Shown here in pieces: positions 1-10,000 of a stretch of 64,000 nucleotides of DNA. This stretch comes from a virus. The notes below the pieces were generated by a model. That model worked only from the letters and a program-made list of their open reading frames with translations, did no database searches and had not been told where the DNA came from. The position numbers were made by a program, and so were the translations under genes. Location of the stretch: positions 1-64,000 of IMG/VR virus record IMGVR_UViG_3300009163_000026; one strand, given 5' to 3'. Every line of letters begins with the position of its first letter. The stretch's first letter is position 1.

Positions 1-15
1 AAAAAAGCTAGAGGT

Positions 16-216
16 ATGAAAAATAAAAGTACTAAAGTCAAAAGTACTAAAGTCAAAAAGAAGGTGATGAAAGAATCTACGTCTATATCAACTGCTGACT
101 TTGTTAGTGCAGTTTTATCTAAAAACTATGCTGTAGCGCATAAATACTTACAAGGTATAATAGAAAGTAAAATCGAACAGAGAATTACGACTGCCTTAGA
201 ACAATCACTTTTTTAA
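16..216 (+). CDS. Small prohead-core-like protein (gp67-like candidate)
   Basis: A 66-residue protein directly upstream of the scaffold gene (1-nt gap). The N-terminus (about 1-20) is Lys-rich and comes from a short direct DNA repeat coding STKVK twice. The rest is predicted helical, with ADFVSAVLSKNY-type spacing. In T4-like phages the genes just before the scaffold encode small charged prohead-core proteins (gp67/gp68), and the position fits that role, but I see no decisive motif. The start has a GAGG ribosome-binding sequence 3 nt upstream, unlike most genes in this window. Confidence 0.6.
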   Translation: MKNKSTKVKSTKVKKKVMKESTSISTADFVSAVLSKNYAVAHKYLQGIIESKIEQRITTALEQSLF

Positions 217-217
217 T

Positions 218-1072
218 ATGAGCATTAAAACTATACTACCGGATGAAGCTACTGAAATTCTAACTGAAGAATCCTTTAAAGTAATTGAAGAAGCTTTTAA
301 CACTAAACTTCAACTAGCTGTAGAAGCTGCTCTTACGGAGCAGGATGATTTATACTCTGCAAAGCTTGTAGAACTTATTAGTGCTATTGACAAAGATCAT
401 ACTACGAAACTCAAAAGAGTGGTAGAGGCTGTTGATAAGAATAACGCAAATAAACTCGTCAAAGTTATTAAGAAATATGAGCGGGAGATTAATACTGAAG
501 CAAAAGTGTTTAAGGTAACTCTCACAGAGTCAATTTCTAACTATTTAGAAGAATTTCTTGAAGAGTCCATCCCTACAGCTGCAATTATTGAAGCTACTAA
601 AAACAGAACAGCAAGAGAAGTTCTTAATAATCTTCGTAGGGTACTAGCTATTGATTCAGCTCTTATGAGTGAGTCTGTACAAGGTGCAGTTGTTGACGGT
701 AAGAATCAAATTGACATTCTTACAGAGCAAGTTAAAGTTCTTACTAAAGAAAATACTCTTGTTAAAGAAAGTTACTTTAAGACAAAAGCTTCGTTACTTA
801 TTGAAACAAAAACCGCAGGTCTTTCTGATAAAAAGAAAGCATATATTAAAAGAGTACTAGGTGATAAGACAGCGAAATTTATTGAAGAAAACTTCGATTA
901 TACTCTCAGATTGTTTGATAAGAAAGAAACAGAGAGTATCAACATTTTACGTGAAGAAGCCTTTAACACTCGTAGTGTTAAAGCAGATGCACCAATCTTA
1001 ACAGAAAAAGTGCAAGCAGGTAAACAAGTTTCAGTAAATCCTTATTTAGCTGAAATGAATAGATATAAATAA
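218..1072 (+). CDS. Prohead core scaffolding protein (gp22-like)
   Basis: 284 residues, almost entirely charged helix/coiled coil (many Lys/Glu heptads), lying immediately before the major capsid gene. This is the position and character of the T4 gp22 scaffold, the inner core on which the capsid shell assembles and which the prohead protease later degrades. The last 30 residues are Pro/Val-containing and less helical, as in scaffold tails that contact the shell. Family assignment rests on synteny and composition, not on a catalytic motif. Confidence 0.7.
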   Translation: MSIKTILPDEATEILTEESFKVIEEAFNTKLQLAVEAALTEQDDLYSAKLVELISAIDKDHTTKLKRVVEAVDKNNANKLVKVIKKYEREINTEAKVFKVTLTESISNYLEEFLEESIPTAAIIEATKNRTAREVLNNLRRVLAIDSALMSESVQGAVVDGKNQIDILTEQVKVLTKENTLVKESYFKTKASLLIETKTAGLSDKKKAYIKRVLGDKTAKFIEENFDYTLRLFDKKETESINILREEAFNTRSVKADAPILTEKVQAGKQVSVNPYLAEMNRYK

Positions 1073-1151
1073 GGTGTACAGAGTTTCTAACCCTGAACAA
1101 TGAGGTCCATCTTAGTGACCTGAGTTATTTGAAAGGAAAAAAAAATAAATT

Positions 1152-2615
1152 ATGAAAAATATACGTCCAACACAATCATTCGTAGATAAAACCAGAGCTG
1201 ACCAACTTCTTGAGAAGTGGGCTCCAATTCTTGATTTTAAATCCGATTCCGTTAAGGAGATTAGAGATGAAAATACCCGATTGAACACAGCTATGCTTCT
1301 TGAAAACCAAGAAGCGTGGTGTATCCAAGAGACCAACTCCAATGGTGGCGGTGTCTTTGGTGCAAACGCAACCCCGGGCGGATTCTCCAACACAGCCATC
1401 AACAGCACAGATTCCTATGCTAGTGGTGATGCTCGTTTACCGAAAATCCTCATTCCTATGATCCGTCGTACTTTTCCAGAACTTATCTCTAACGAGATTG
1501 TAGGTGTTCAACCTATGTCAGGACCAGTAGGCCTTGCTTTCGCCCTTCGTTATGCTTATCAGTCTCAGAACCTCGGTTCCGGTATTGACGGTGGCGCGAC
1601 CGGTGGTGGTACAGGTGGTAACTATCCTGGTAACCAAGGTTCACAATATGCAGGTACAGTGGCTTCCGCTGAACTTGGATATCAATACCTTGACACTCGC
1701 TTCACTGGTGCAAGCTCATCGAGCTTGTCTGGTAACAGCACGTGGACTTTCGCAGATCAGGATAAAGGCGTTGCTCAAATCCTTAAGAACTTCGAAATCA
1801 CAGGTAACATCCCACAAATCGAAGTTAAGTTTGAGAAGACAGCTGTTGAAGCTGGTACTCGCAGACTTGGCGCTCGTTGGTCCGTTGAACTTGAGCAAGA
1901 CCTTAAGAACATGAATGGTATCGATATCGATGCTGAAATCACAAACGCTATGTCGTATGAGATTCAAGCAGAAATCGACCGTGAAATGATCATGAGAATG
2001 ATTCAGTCCGCCCTTAATGGTGGTAACTATTCGTTCTGGTCCCCTGCTTCTGCTGACGGCCGCTGGCTCGTTGAGAGAAATAGAGACTTCTATCAAAAGC
2101 TTATCATTGAAGCAAACAGAATCGCTGTACGTAACCGTCGCGGCGCTGCTAACTTCATCGTTGCAACACCACGTGTTTGCGCCATTCTTGAAATGCTCCC
2201 TGAATTCCAGTGGGTACCTGTTCAAGGTGACGTTTCGACACAACCTGTTGGAATCGGCAAGGTAGGCTCTGTTGGTGGAAGATTCGCGGTTTACCGTGAT
2301 ACTCGTACTGAAGTTCAGAACACTGCTAGCTATACCGTAACACCGGCTTACTCGAACCAAACTGTTGGTATTGAGTATGCGTTACTTGGCTATAAAGGTT
2401 CTGAGTTTTATGATACTGGTATCATCTACTGCCCATACATTCCTATCATGGTTCAAAGAACTATTGGTCCAAATGACTTCGCACCGCGTGTAGGCTTGCT
2501 TACCCGTTATGGTGTGGTTGATAACATTTTTGGAGCAAATCTTTACTACCATGTTATTATTGTTCAGGGTCTTGGTACTGCGTTTAGTCCGGCTAATCAG
2601 TCGGTCTACTTCTAA
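1152..2615 (+). CDS. Major capsid protein (T4 gp23-like)
   Basis: 487 residues, close to T4 gp23 (521). The N-terminus (FVDKTRADQLLEKWAPIL) and the LIPMIRRTFPELISNEIVGVQPM stretch near residues 95-118 are typical of gp23-family shell proteins, followed by a Gly-rich insertion (residues about 145-165) and a beta-rich core. It forms the hexameric capsid lattice. As in T4, the N-terminal region is probably removed by the prohead protease. The codon choice is more GC-rich at third positions than the neighbours, as expected for a highly expressed gene. The start is preceded by a purine-rich GAAAGGAAAAA stretch. A strong hairpin terminator follows. Confidence 0.93.
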   Translation: MKNIRPTQSFVDKTRADQLLEKWAPILDFKSDSVKEIRDENTRLNTAMLLENQEAWCIQETNSNGGGVFGANATPGGFSNTAINSTDSYASGDARLPKILIPMIRRTFPELISNEIVGVQPMSGPVGLAFALRYAYQSQNLGSGIDGGATGGGTGGNYPGNQGSQYAGTVASAELGYQYLDTRFTGASSSSLSGNSTWTFADQDKGVAQILKNFEITGNIPQIEVKFEKTAVEAGTRRLGARWSVELEQDLKNMNGIDIDAEITNAMSYEIQAEIDREMIMRMIQSALNGGNYSFWSPASADGRWLVERNRDFYQKLIIEANRIAVRNRRGAANFIVATPRVCAILEMLPEFQWVPVQGDVSTQPVGIGKVGSVGGRFAVYRDTRTEVQNTASYTVTPAYSNQTVGIEYALLGYKGSEFYDTGIIYCPYIPIMVQRTIGPNDFAPRVGLLTRYGVVDNIFGANLYYHVIIVQGLGTAFSPANQSVYF

Positions 2616-2639
2616 ATAAAAGAGATACAACGACTTATA

Positions 2640-2678
2640 GACCTAGGAGCACCGAAGAGCTCCTAGGTCTTCTTGTAT
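2640..2678 (+). terminator. Rho-independent-type terminator after the capsid gene
   Basis: An 11-bp perfect stem (GACCTAGGAGC paired with GCTCCTAGGTC, 8-nt loop) 24 nt after the capsid stop, followed by a T-rich stretch (TTCTTGTATACATTTT). Confidence 0.85.
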
Positions 2679-2753
2679 ACATTTTACTCAAGCGCTTATA
2701 CTAGGTCTGAGGTTTAATTTGTATTTTTATTAAGTTGATAATATATTCGGTTT

Positions 2754-2771
2754 GATTAAATATTAATATGG
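2754..2771 (+). repeat. Left copy of 18-bp direct repeat flanking the HNH/methylase pair
   Basis: GATTAAATATTAATATGG occurs here and again at 4485-4502. Each copy ends in the start codon of the following gene. Only the two genes at 2768-4490 lie between the copies. Confidence 0.8.
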
Positions 2772-3541
2772 AAAAGGTGTTTAGACGGAATAAGAAATAT
2801 ACTGAGGTCGAAAAGAAAGAAATTATTGAATATGCGCAAAAATACGGTATGTGGACCGTTAAGGAAAAATTTAATATTTGGCCTGAGAATGTACGTTACT
2901 GGTTATCATCAGAGAAAGTAAAGCTAGAGATATCTGAAAAAGGTAAAAAGAGGCATCAAGAAGCAAAGCTTAATTTAGAGCTAGAGCAGAAAAATAAAGA
3001 ATATAGAGAATATCGTAAGCTACAGGGCATTACGACTGCTAAGTGGAAAGAGTGGTATGATGATATGTCTCCCTTAGACCGTGAGAGTCATAACCAACGT
3101 ATTAAGCAACACAGACTAGATAATCTACAATACTACAAAGCAAAAGCAAAAGATCGATATTTAAAGGATAAGGAGAGCGGTATATCGCGAAAAAAATATA
3201 AAGAAGATCCGCTTCACAAGATGAGATGTAATATACGAGAGCACATTAGACAAGCGGTTAAATACGCTAAAATATCCAAATCACATCCTTCAATTACATA
3301 TCTTGGCTGTAGTATAGAGGAGTTTAAAGTACATATAGAGGTTCAATTTACAGAAGGAATGAATTGGGATAATCACGGTCGTGGTGATAGGTGCTGGCAT
3401 CTAGACCATATACAACCCTTAGCGTGCTTATCATCATTAGGTGATCTCGCTTTGCTACAAAAGATATGTCATTATTCAAATTATCAGCCACTGTGGGAGA
3501 TAGATAACCTATCAAAGAATAGTAAATATGCAGAGCCGTGA
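2768..3541 (+). CDS. HNH endonuclease with N-terminal helix-turn-helix
   Basis: 257 residues. The N-terminus (EIIEYAQKYGMWTVKEKF, then NVRYWL) resembles a transposase-type helix-turn-helix. The middle is charged helix. The C-terminal 75 residues carry an HNH nuclease core: WHLDHIQPL (catalytic His pair) followed by NYQPLWEIDN and K. This architecture is common in phage free-standing homing endonucleases inserted next to conserved structural genes. It overlaps the start of the methylase gene by 14 nt, so the two are translationally linked. Whether it cuts DNA that lacks the gene is not testable here. Confidence 0.8.
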   Translation: MEKVFRRNKKYTEVEKKEIIEYAQKYGMWTVKEKFNIWPENVRYWLSSEKVKLEISEKGKKRHQEAKLNLELEQKNKEYREYRKLQGITTAKWKEWYDDMSPLDRESHNQRIKQHRLDNLQYYKAKAKDRYLKDKESGISRKKYKEDPLHKMRCNIREHIRQAVKYAKISKSHPSITYLGCSIEEFKVHIEVQFTEGMNWDNHGRGDRCWHLDHIQPLACLSSLGDLALLQKICHYSNYQPLWEIDNLSKNSKYAEP

Positions 3542-4490
3542 GATACGAGAAGCAGTTTGCAGCTCTGCGTTGTTGTGGCCTGTAAAGACAGTCATTCAGT
3601 TATTTACCGGTATTGTCTCACCATCTACTGTATATAAGTGGGTAAATCAGCAGAATACACTTAACCACTCATATACCATGGAGGAGTGTTATAGTGAGTG
3701 GAAAAGGATCAAATCATATAGCGGTAGTTATGATGCAAGACCATCTCACAATAGAATTACCACGACATTTTTACCACACTTTTATAATATTGAGCAGGAG
3801 CTCTATAAAGATATAGTTATAAGAAAAAGACTGATAGAGAATCGAAAAAAATATTTACTTAAAGATAACTTTACATCGAGAGAGCTTTTACGTGGGTTTA
3901 AAATATCAGGAATACACACTGGTTATTCGCACTTCTCACCTTTATGGATTAAGCGATTTATTACCGATCTACAGGTAAAGACCGTTTACGACCCGTGTGG
4001 TGGTTGGGGGCACAGGCTAGTAGGGGCCGCGAGTTCAGGTTGTAATTATATTTATAATGATATATGGAAACTCTCATACAATGGTATTAAAAAAATTGTT
4101 AAGTTTTTAGATATACAAGTTACAACATATAATAACGATTGCACAAAGTTTATACCACAAGAGGATTATGATTGTGTTTTTACGTGTCCGCCATATTACA
4201 ATGTTGAAATATATGAAACCTCATTTAAGAGCTTAGAAATATATAATAACTTTATACACTTAATGCTAAAGAACGCTTGTAAACCATGTGTTAATTATAT
4301 TGGCGTTGTTATTAATTCCACCTATAAACATATTATACAAAATAATATACCTGATGATTTTGTTCTTTATGCAGATGAGACGCTAGGAAGTACTAGTGCT
4401 ATATCTCACTTCAACACCAAACAATCTACAAAAAGAGAAATGTTACTCATCTTTAAGAGGATTATTAGGAAAAAAGATACAGAAGATTAA
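3528..4490 (+). CDS. DNA methyltransferase-like protein (N4/N6-type)
   Basis: 320 residues. The N-terminal HTH-like segment (WPVKTVIQLFTGIVSPSTV) is of the same style as in the preceding HNH gene. SAM-binding motif I is PCGGWGHRLVGA (about 150-161) and the catalytic motif IV is FTCPPYYNVE (about 213-222), an amino-methylase SPPY variant. It probably methylates adenine or cytosine N4 in DNA. Paired with the HNH nuclease it could be a homing cassette or a minimal nuclease/protection pair; the sequence cannot separate these. It ends inside the right copy of the flanking repeat. Confidence 0.75.
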   Translation: MQSREIREAVCSSALLWPVKTVIQLFTGIVSPSTVYKWVNQQNTLNHSYTMEECYSEWKRIKSYSGSYDARPSHNRITTTFLPHFYNIEQELYKDIVIRKRLIENRKKYLLKDNFTSRELLRGFKISGIHTGYSHFSPLWIKRFITDLQVKTVYDPCGGWGHRLVGAASSGCNYIYNDIWKLSYNGIKKIVKFLDIQVTTYNNDCTKFIPQEDYDCVFTCPPYYNVEIYETSFKSLEIYNNFIHLMLKNACKPCVNYIGVVINSTYKHIIQNNIPDDFVLYADETLGSTSAISHFNTKQSTKREMLLIFKRIIRKKDTED

Positions 4491-4502
4491 ATATTAATAT
4501 GG
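4485..4502 (+). repeat. Right copy of 18-bp direct repeat
   Basis: Identical to 2754-2771. It contains the methylase stop codon (TAA at 4488-4490) and the start codon of the next gene. Confidence 0.8.
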
Positions 4503-4894
4503 CACTAATAGGATTCAACAACCAAGCTCTTTCATCGTTTGATACACCGAGAAATCTTTTCTGGTCACTTTCAAATACCGGTACAACTAAAACAGTTGTG
4601 CTTACATCAGTAGGTGTTCATCAAAGCAAACAAATATATGGTGTAGCATTCAACTCCTTGACAGGTACAGCTGCGTCTTCATTTCAAAACTTATCAGTAG
4701 CTACCGGTACTGTTATTAATGTTGATAAAGCACATAATGGACAAAAGTTTGCAGTTCTATTTACTGATCATACATCTTCTCTCTTTACGTGTGTTACTGC
4801 ATCAGGTATGGGTACTGTTCAATCGCTTACAGCTAACGGCTTTGATACTAGCTTTCCTGAAATTCGTAGACTAGTGACTCTCGGTTACCTTTAA
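4499..4894 (+). CDS. Putative virion structural protein
   Basis: 131 residues, Ser/Thr/Gly-rich and predicted all-beta, with no charged coiled coil. It lies on the capsid-gene strand after the endonuclease/methylase insertion, so it probably followed the capsid gene originally. Such small beta proteins are often capsid decoration or head-fibre proteins. I recognise no family motif. Confidence 0.5.
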   Translation: MALIGFNNQALSSFDTPRNLFWSLSNTGTTKTVVLTSVGVHQSKQIYGVAFNSLTGTAASSFQNLSVATGTVINVDKAHNGQKFAVLFTDHTSSLFTCVTASGMGTVQSLTANGFDTSFPEIRRLVTLGYL

Positions 4895-4910
4895 TTTATA
4901 TTTATTAAAC

Positions 4911-4946
4911 AAAAAAAGCCTAGTATTAAGTTACTAGGCTTTTTTG
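4911..4946. terminator. Bidirectional terminator between convergent genes
   Basis: A 9-bp stem (AGCCTAGTA/TACTAGGCT, 6-nt loop) flanked by A7 on the left and T6 on the right, so it can stop transcripts from both the capsid side and the fibre/sulfotransferase side. Confidence 0.92.
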
Positions 4947-4975
4947 TTAACTGGAGCTAGAAAGAGTGGAGTATA

Positions 4976-5221
4976 TTATGCAATGCCAAAATGGGTTTTA
5001 ACAGCGTTAACTACATCGTCATTTGTCCACTCTGCTGGAGTATCATAATTATCACCAGATAGAGCATCGAGCTCTATTCTCTCACCCTCTACGAATACTG
5101 CGACTTTACGTTGTGATGGAAAATCTATAATTCTCTCTATAGAGAGGGCAGTGATAGTTTTCCTTACTTCTGGTTGTACTACCACACTAAGTGGTGCTGT
5201 AAGATTGATATCTAAACTCAT
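4976..5221 (-). CDS. Small protein of unknown function
   Basis: 81 residues from the ATG at 5221 (MSLDINLTAPLSVVVQPE). An upstream in-frame start at 5254 is rejected because a TATAAATA late-promoter element (5227-5234) lies between them and would leave the transcript without it. The protein has beta-rich and charged parts and a C-terminal PAEWTNDDVVNAVKTHF helix. No family recognised. It shares its position with virion-associated late genes. Confidence 0.6.
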   Translation of the reverse strand: MSLDINLTAPLSVVVQPEVRKTITALSIERIIDFPSQRKVAVFVEGERIELDALSGDNYDTPAEWTNDDVVNAVKTHFGIA

Positions 5222-5226
5222 ACAAG

Positions 5227-5234
5227 TATTTATA
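5227..5234 (-). promoter_or_regulatory. T4-type late promoter element TATAAATA
   Basis: TATAAATA with 5 nt to the ATG at 5221, so the expected start of transcription coincides with the start codon. Confidence 0.6.
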
Positions 5235-5258
5235 CGTACGTTATAGTTTCTCAACTAC

Positions 5259-6077
5259 TTAATATTTAAAAATATCATTATACCACTTAAAGTTAGTATC
5301 TATCCACTTACATATATCACTACCTAGAATATTTTTAGGCTTGTTATCTGTTAAAGTAAGCTTTGGTCGTATGTTATGATCACCAAAGATGCCATATAAA
5401 CTATCATCCTCCTTTGTTAGCTGATCAATATAGTTAAAGTTATGATGGTTATACACAGGCAACTCAAAGTAATTATATATTTTTTCAAGTTGTCTTTCAG
5501 GTGAATTACACAGATCCTCATATTTAATAAAGAGCATATGCTCATTGATACCTTGTTTAAATATCTCAGTTAACCGCTCTATAGCTAGTCCAAGTGGTTG
5601 AGTAGATAGATAGTGATCTACACGCTTTGCAGTAGTTGTATTAGCAAGCTGTGCGTGATTGACGATACCGGGATCATTCTCTGGAGCTTCACGGAATTTT
5701 TTCTCCATAGAAGTAATAATCTGCTTTAAATCTCTTACCATGCACACTACTTTAGGCTTCTCAGCTAGAGTGAATTCAAGTAAATTATAATGAATGCCCC
5801 AACCTCTTGACTTCTCTAAGACACACGGCTTATCGGTAATAGCGTCATAATAACCATATAGTCCTTGCTGACAGAATCCCTGAAAGCCCTTCCGCATTAG
5901 CTCAGCATCCTGCGCTTTAAATGTTGGATCATTACTATAGTTAGCTCTTGCACCATATATAAGTTCAAGAGTTCCTGAGGTAGGGGTAGAGTAAAAATTA
6001 GGATTTTGAGCTACTATATTTTGTAATAATGTAGACCCTGCGCGTGGTAGAGATGAGTTAAAGAATAATTGTTTCAT
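5259..6077 (-). CDS. Sulfotransferase family protein
   Basis: 272 residues. The N-terminal SSLPRAGSTLLQNIV (about 8-22) is the 5'-phosphosulfate-binding loop of PAPS-dependent sulfotransferases, and VCMVRDLKQIITSMEKKF (about 111-128) is the 3'-phosphate-binding segment. It would move sulfate from PAPS to a hydroxyl of a glycan or protein. It overlaps the glycosyltransferase gene by 4 nt and sits beside the large fibre gene, so modification of a virion or host-surface glycan is a reasonable inference. The substrate is unknown. Confidence 0.85.
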   Translation of the reverse strand: MKQLFFNSSLPRAGSTLLQNIVAQNPNFYSTPTSGTLELIYGARANYSNDPTFKAQDAELMRKGFQGFCQQGLYGYYDAITDKPCVLEKSRGWGIHYNLLEFTLAEKPKVVCMVRDLKQIITSMEKKFREAPENDPGIVNHAQLANTTTAKRVDHYLSTQPLGLAIERLTEIFKQGINEHMLFIKYEDLCNSPERQLEKIYNYFELPVYNHHNFNYIDQLTKEDDSLYGIFGDHNIRPKLTLTDNKPKNILGSDICKWIDTNFKWYNDIFKY

Positions 6078-6967
6078 AGTAATGTGCTTATTATAGTCTC
6101 TACATCAAAGATTTGCAATGGGTCAGTATAAGGACATTCGTGGATAGCACCAGTAAAGTTATAATCATAGAGATACGAGTCTACAGTACCAGCAGGAAAC
6201 TCTACATTTGGTGTAATATTGTTATGAATATTATAGCCGAATATTTTTGGCTGTGTAGCTACCCATACAACTGTTGATGGCAGACCCATTGCTGCAGCTG
6301 CATGCTGTAAGGATGAATCAATAAGTAAACGAGCTTGTGAATATAGCAGTGTACTGAATAATACTTTCTTTTGAAGATTTTGATCTATCCTTAAGCAGTT
6401 ATTAAGTACAGGATGATTATCATAACAAATATGAACTATATTATACTTAGCACTAAGTCTATCTACTATTTGCTGAGCAATAGCCGGATGAATATCTCTC
6501 ATCCATGAATACGGTGTTTCCTGATGACCTTTACCAGGTCCACCAAAAGGTTGAAATAATAGAACAGGTCTATCATCTGTTACTTTAAATACAGTTCTAC
6601 CTAGTTCACGTTCTCTAAAGTTAAAGGTTATTCTAGGCTGTTCATTACTATATTCAAGTCCAATCATATTACACCATGAATCAATGATATGCTTTTGTTT
6701 TGTAATATGAGAGGTTGTTTTATATGGCTCATGAGCAAATACCTCCACGTCTTTATCATAGATGTAATCTTCGTAGAAGTAGGGAGAAGTACCTGCTTTA
6801 TATACTCTGTATATAAACGGATTATTTAAGAAAACCTCAGCCCACGCACACACTACAATAATATCTGTATCAGGGTACTTTTTCTTGTAACACTCAACTA
6901 CAGCAGTTGCGGCAATATGCTTACCTATACCCCCTTCAATATGAAAAACAGCTTTTTTTCTACTCAT
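6074..6967 (-). CDS. Glycosyltransferase, GT9/heptosyltransferase-like
   Basis: 297 residues with a GT-B-like layout. The N-terminal GGIGKHIAATAVVECYKKKYPD resembles the GDxxxxTP-type start of ADP-heptose transferases. A linker around PFGGPGKGH opens the second domain, followed by DSSLQHAAAAMGLPSTVVW (about 227-245), the nucleotide-sugar-binding DSG(x)HxA signature of GT9. It is translationally coupled to the sulfotransferase, suggesting sequential glycosylation and sulfation of one product. Substrate and acceptor are unknown. Confidence 0.82.
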   Translation of the reverse strand: MSRKKAVFHIEGGIGKHIAATAVVECYKKKYPDTDIIVVCAWAEVFLNNPFIYRVYKAGTSPYFYEDYIYDKDVEVFAHEPYKTTSHITKQKHIIDSWCNMIGLEYSNEQPRITFNFRERELGRTVFKVTDDRPVLLFQPFGGPGKGHQETPYSWMRDIHPAIAQQIVDRLSAKYNIVHICYDNHPVLNNCLRIDQNLQKKVLFSTLLYSQARLLIDSSLQHAAAAMGLPSTVVWVATQPKIFGYNIHNNITPNVEFPAGTVDSYLYDYNFTGAIHECPYTDPLQIFDVETIISTLL

Positions 6968-7019
6968 ATATTATATAGTATATTATACCCCGGCTAAATC
7001 CACAGTCTACTAATTTATC

Positions 7020-10000
7020 TTACCAATCAAACGAACAATTTTGTACAATTATGCCAATTTGACTCGTTATTGCAGTACTATCAACTAAAACAGCAGCAAC
7101 CAGACCTTTAGATGTAGTTGGTGCACCTGTTAAAGTGCCAAGTAGAGTAGAAGAAGAATTATACAAATATATTGTTCCACTTAAAATTTCAAGCCTATAC
7201 CCCTTATTATTATAACCATTTTGCCATGTATCTACAGTACTAGATGTTTGTAGTGCGTTCGTGCCGTTTGCCGTAACTATAGTCACGTTACCACTCAAAC
7301 ACTGTAAACCGACCCAACCTATAGATGAGCCTGCTCCTGCTATTATATGTGACGACAGACCAGCGGTAGCAGTTGAGCCGCTTAGCTCTCCGAAAATAAA
7401 CGCCCAATTTATACTGGTTGCAATGTTAAAACTTCGACTTACTGCTGCAAAGTTGCAATTAACCTTATTAGCGAAATCAATACCTGTGAATGTACCTGTT
7501 GGTGCAATACCAACATAATGCCTAGTGTTAGAAGAAAAGCTCGCCAACGCCTTACCTGCAGACGAGCCATTACCTGCTTCAACACGTAATACCGATCCTG
7601 CAGTCTGTATGCTACCGCCTGTAGTCGTAGTACTACTCCAGTAAGACCAGTTGTTAAATGAAATTTGTCGAAGAGGGCTTATAGCGTACCTAAAATCACC
7701 GTCACTACGTGTAATAAGACTCGCTGATAATGGTACACCAGTACCATTACTTGTTGGGCGAGTTGTAGATGAAAAGGTATAATTATTAGGCAGTGTTGTG
7801 GATAGACTGATGACACCATTCGTTACAACGATAGGCGTACTTGCTAACATTCCGAGATAAGTTTTTGCAGAAAGAGTACCTTGAACAGTAAGATCACCAC
7901 TTGTCTGTACATTATTCATATATGTAGTATTTGCTGCTGTAGATGTGAGACTAGATCCTATGGTAAAAGAATTTATATGACTAACTTGATTACTACAACC
8001 TCCAAGTATACCTGAATAGTTTCCTGTAGCTGTAATATTATTATTAAGTCCTCCAGCAACAATAGAGTAACAACTAGAAGTTGAATTATCCTGACCTCCA
8101 GCTACAGTAGAGTAATAACTAGAAGCTGAATTCCCACGTCCTCCAGTTATAGTAGACCAATAACCAGAACATGTAATTGTATTACCAAATCCTCCACCTA
8201 TTGTAGAATACAGTCCGCACGCCTTGTTTGTACTCCCACCGCCTATTGTGGCATAACTATTAGAAGCTGTATTAGTGCTTCCTCCACCTATAGTGGAGAC
8301 CCAGCCCCAAGCCTCATTACTATTTCCCCCACCAATAGTACTGTAACCACACTTAACACTATTATACGCTCCTCCACCAATAGCACCCCCAAATTGAGGG
8401 CCAGATACACAGACGCAATTGCAAAAGCCGCCGCCGATTGTATGGCAAGCATAATAACTACTAATAGTATTACTGCTACCGCCACCTATAGTATTAGATC
8501 CATAGTAGCAACTGCTGGTACATGTTAAGTTACACCATCCACCACCAATAGTGTCATGGTCACTTTTAGTAGTATTCCACCGTCCTCCAGCTATATTAGA
8601 ATAACTACCGCTAGCTGCATTACAAGACCCACCAGTTATAGTAGAATACTGACCATAAGCTATACTACTAAGACCTCCTAGTACACTAGAATATACACCA
8701 CAAGTAGTATTATAACACCCACCAGCTACAGTAGAGTAATCACCAGAAGCTGTATTACAATACCCACCACCTACGGTAGACATATACGCACAAGTTTTAT
8801 TAAAACATCCCCCAGCTATGGTAGAGTAGTAACCAGAAGCTGTATTAAACTTCCCACCCGCTATGGTAGACCCCGGACTAAACCAACAAATCGTATTCTC
8901 AAAACCACCGCCTATACTTGTGTAGGCGGTATAGTCACCACTACTTGTATTACAATACCCACCAGCTATATTAGAAAAACTACCGCAAACAGTATTATAA
9001 TACCCACCAGCTACATTAGAACCAGGCGTCCAGCAAATATTATTACTGCACCCGCCCGCTATACTAGAATAATCACTACAATTTACTTTATTACTAAGAC
9101 CGCCTACTACACTAGAATAGTTACCATAAACTGTATTATTACATCCACCAGCTACATTAGAATAAATGCAAGAAGCTGTATTAAAACCTCTTACTGGCTG
9201 AATTGAAGAAGTAGCATTAACAAGGGTATAAGCACCGCCCCCACCTCCTATTAATGTTAAAATATCAACACCATTTTTGAATATAGTACCTGTAACATTT
9301 AAGTTACCGTTCATCGTGCCGCCGTTAGCGAACTGCTTTGCAACAGAACCTCCTCCAGATGACATCTCGATGAGTCGTTTGAGTGCACTTATTTCTGTTG
9401 TAAATTTAGTACCAATAATCTTCTCTAACTCTGACTTAACGCCTTTGAGATCTACTTCTTGACTGCCATTAGATTGCTCAACAATAATATTAGGTACATC
9501 AACCTTAATGTTACTAATTTGCTCTAACAGTGCTTGCTTGCTCTCCTCTATGAGATTGATAAAATACTGCTTATTCTCTTCTGTAAGATCTGTTACTTTA
9601 GTTTCTACAAGATTAATTCTCTCATCGTAAAAGGTTATAATATTATCCTCTGCTAGAATAATTTTATCTTCGAGCTCCTTTATATTAGAGTCTAAACTAA
9701 TACTCTTTACCGTCAATCTATCGATTGAGTTGGTGACTACTCCGAGTTGCTCTGTTATATTTTTTGATACTGACTTAATCTTCTTATCTACTGATACAAC
9801 ATTCGCATCTACATTATGTATTAAAGCGTTGAACCTATCATCAGTATCAGTCGCACTCTTATCAACGGTCCGTTTTAATACATGTACTTCTTGCTCAACT
9901 AAAGTTGTATTTTTACCGGTTAAATCAACTTTATCTTCTGTAATAGATATTTGCTCAGTAAGGTCTTTCTTAAGTTTTGTTATATCTTTCTTAATGTCCG

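Noticed and set aside
1112-1408. Minus-strand ORF over the capsid gene
   Set aside because: Shadow of the gp23-like gene; no start signal, and the plus-strand protein is clearly real.
1716-2360. Long minus-strand ORF (214 codons) in the capsid gene
   Set aside because: Antisense by-product of the capsid codon pattern; no promoter or motif.
5222-5254. N-terminal extension of the gene at 4976
   Set aside because: The TATAAATA element lies inside the extension; the ATG at 5221 fits the window-wide promoter-start spacing.
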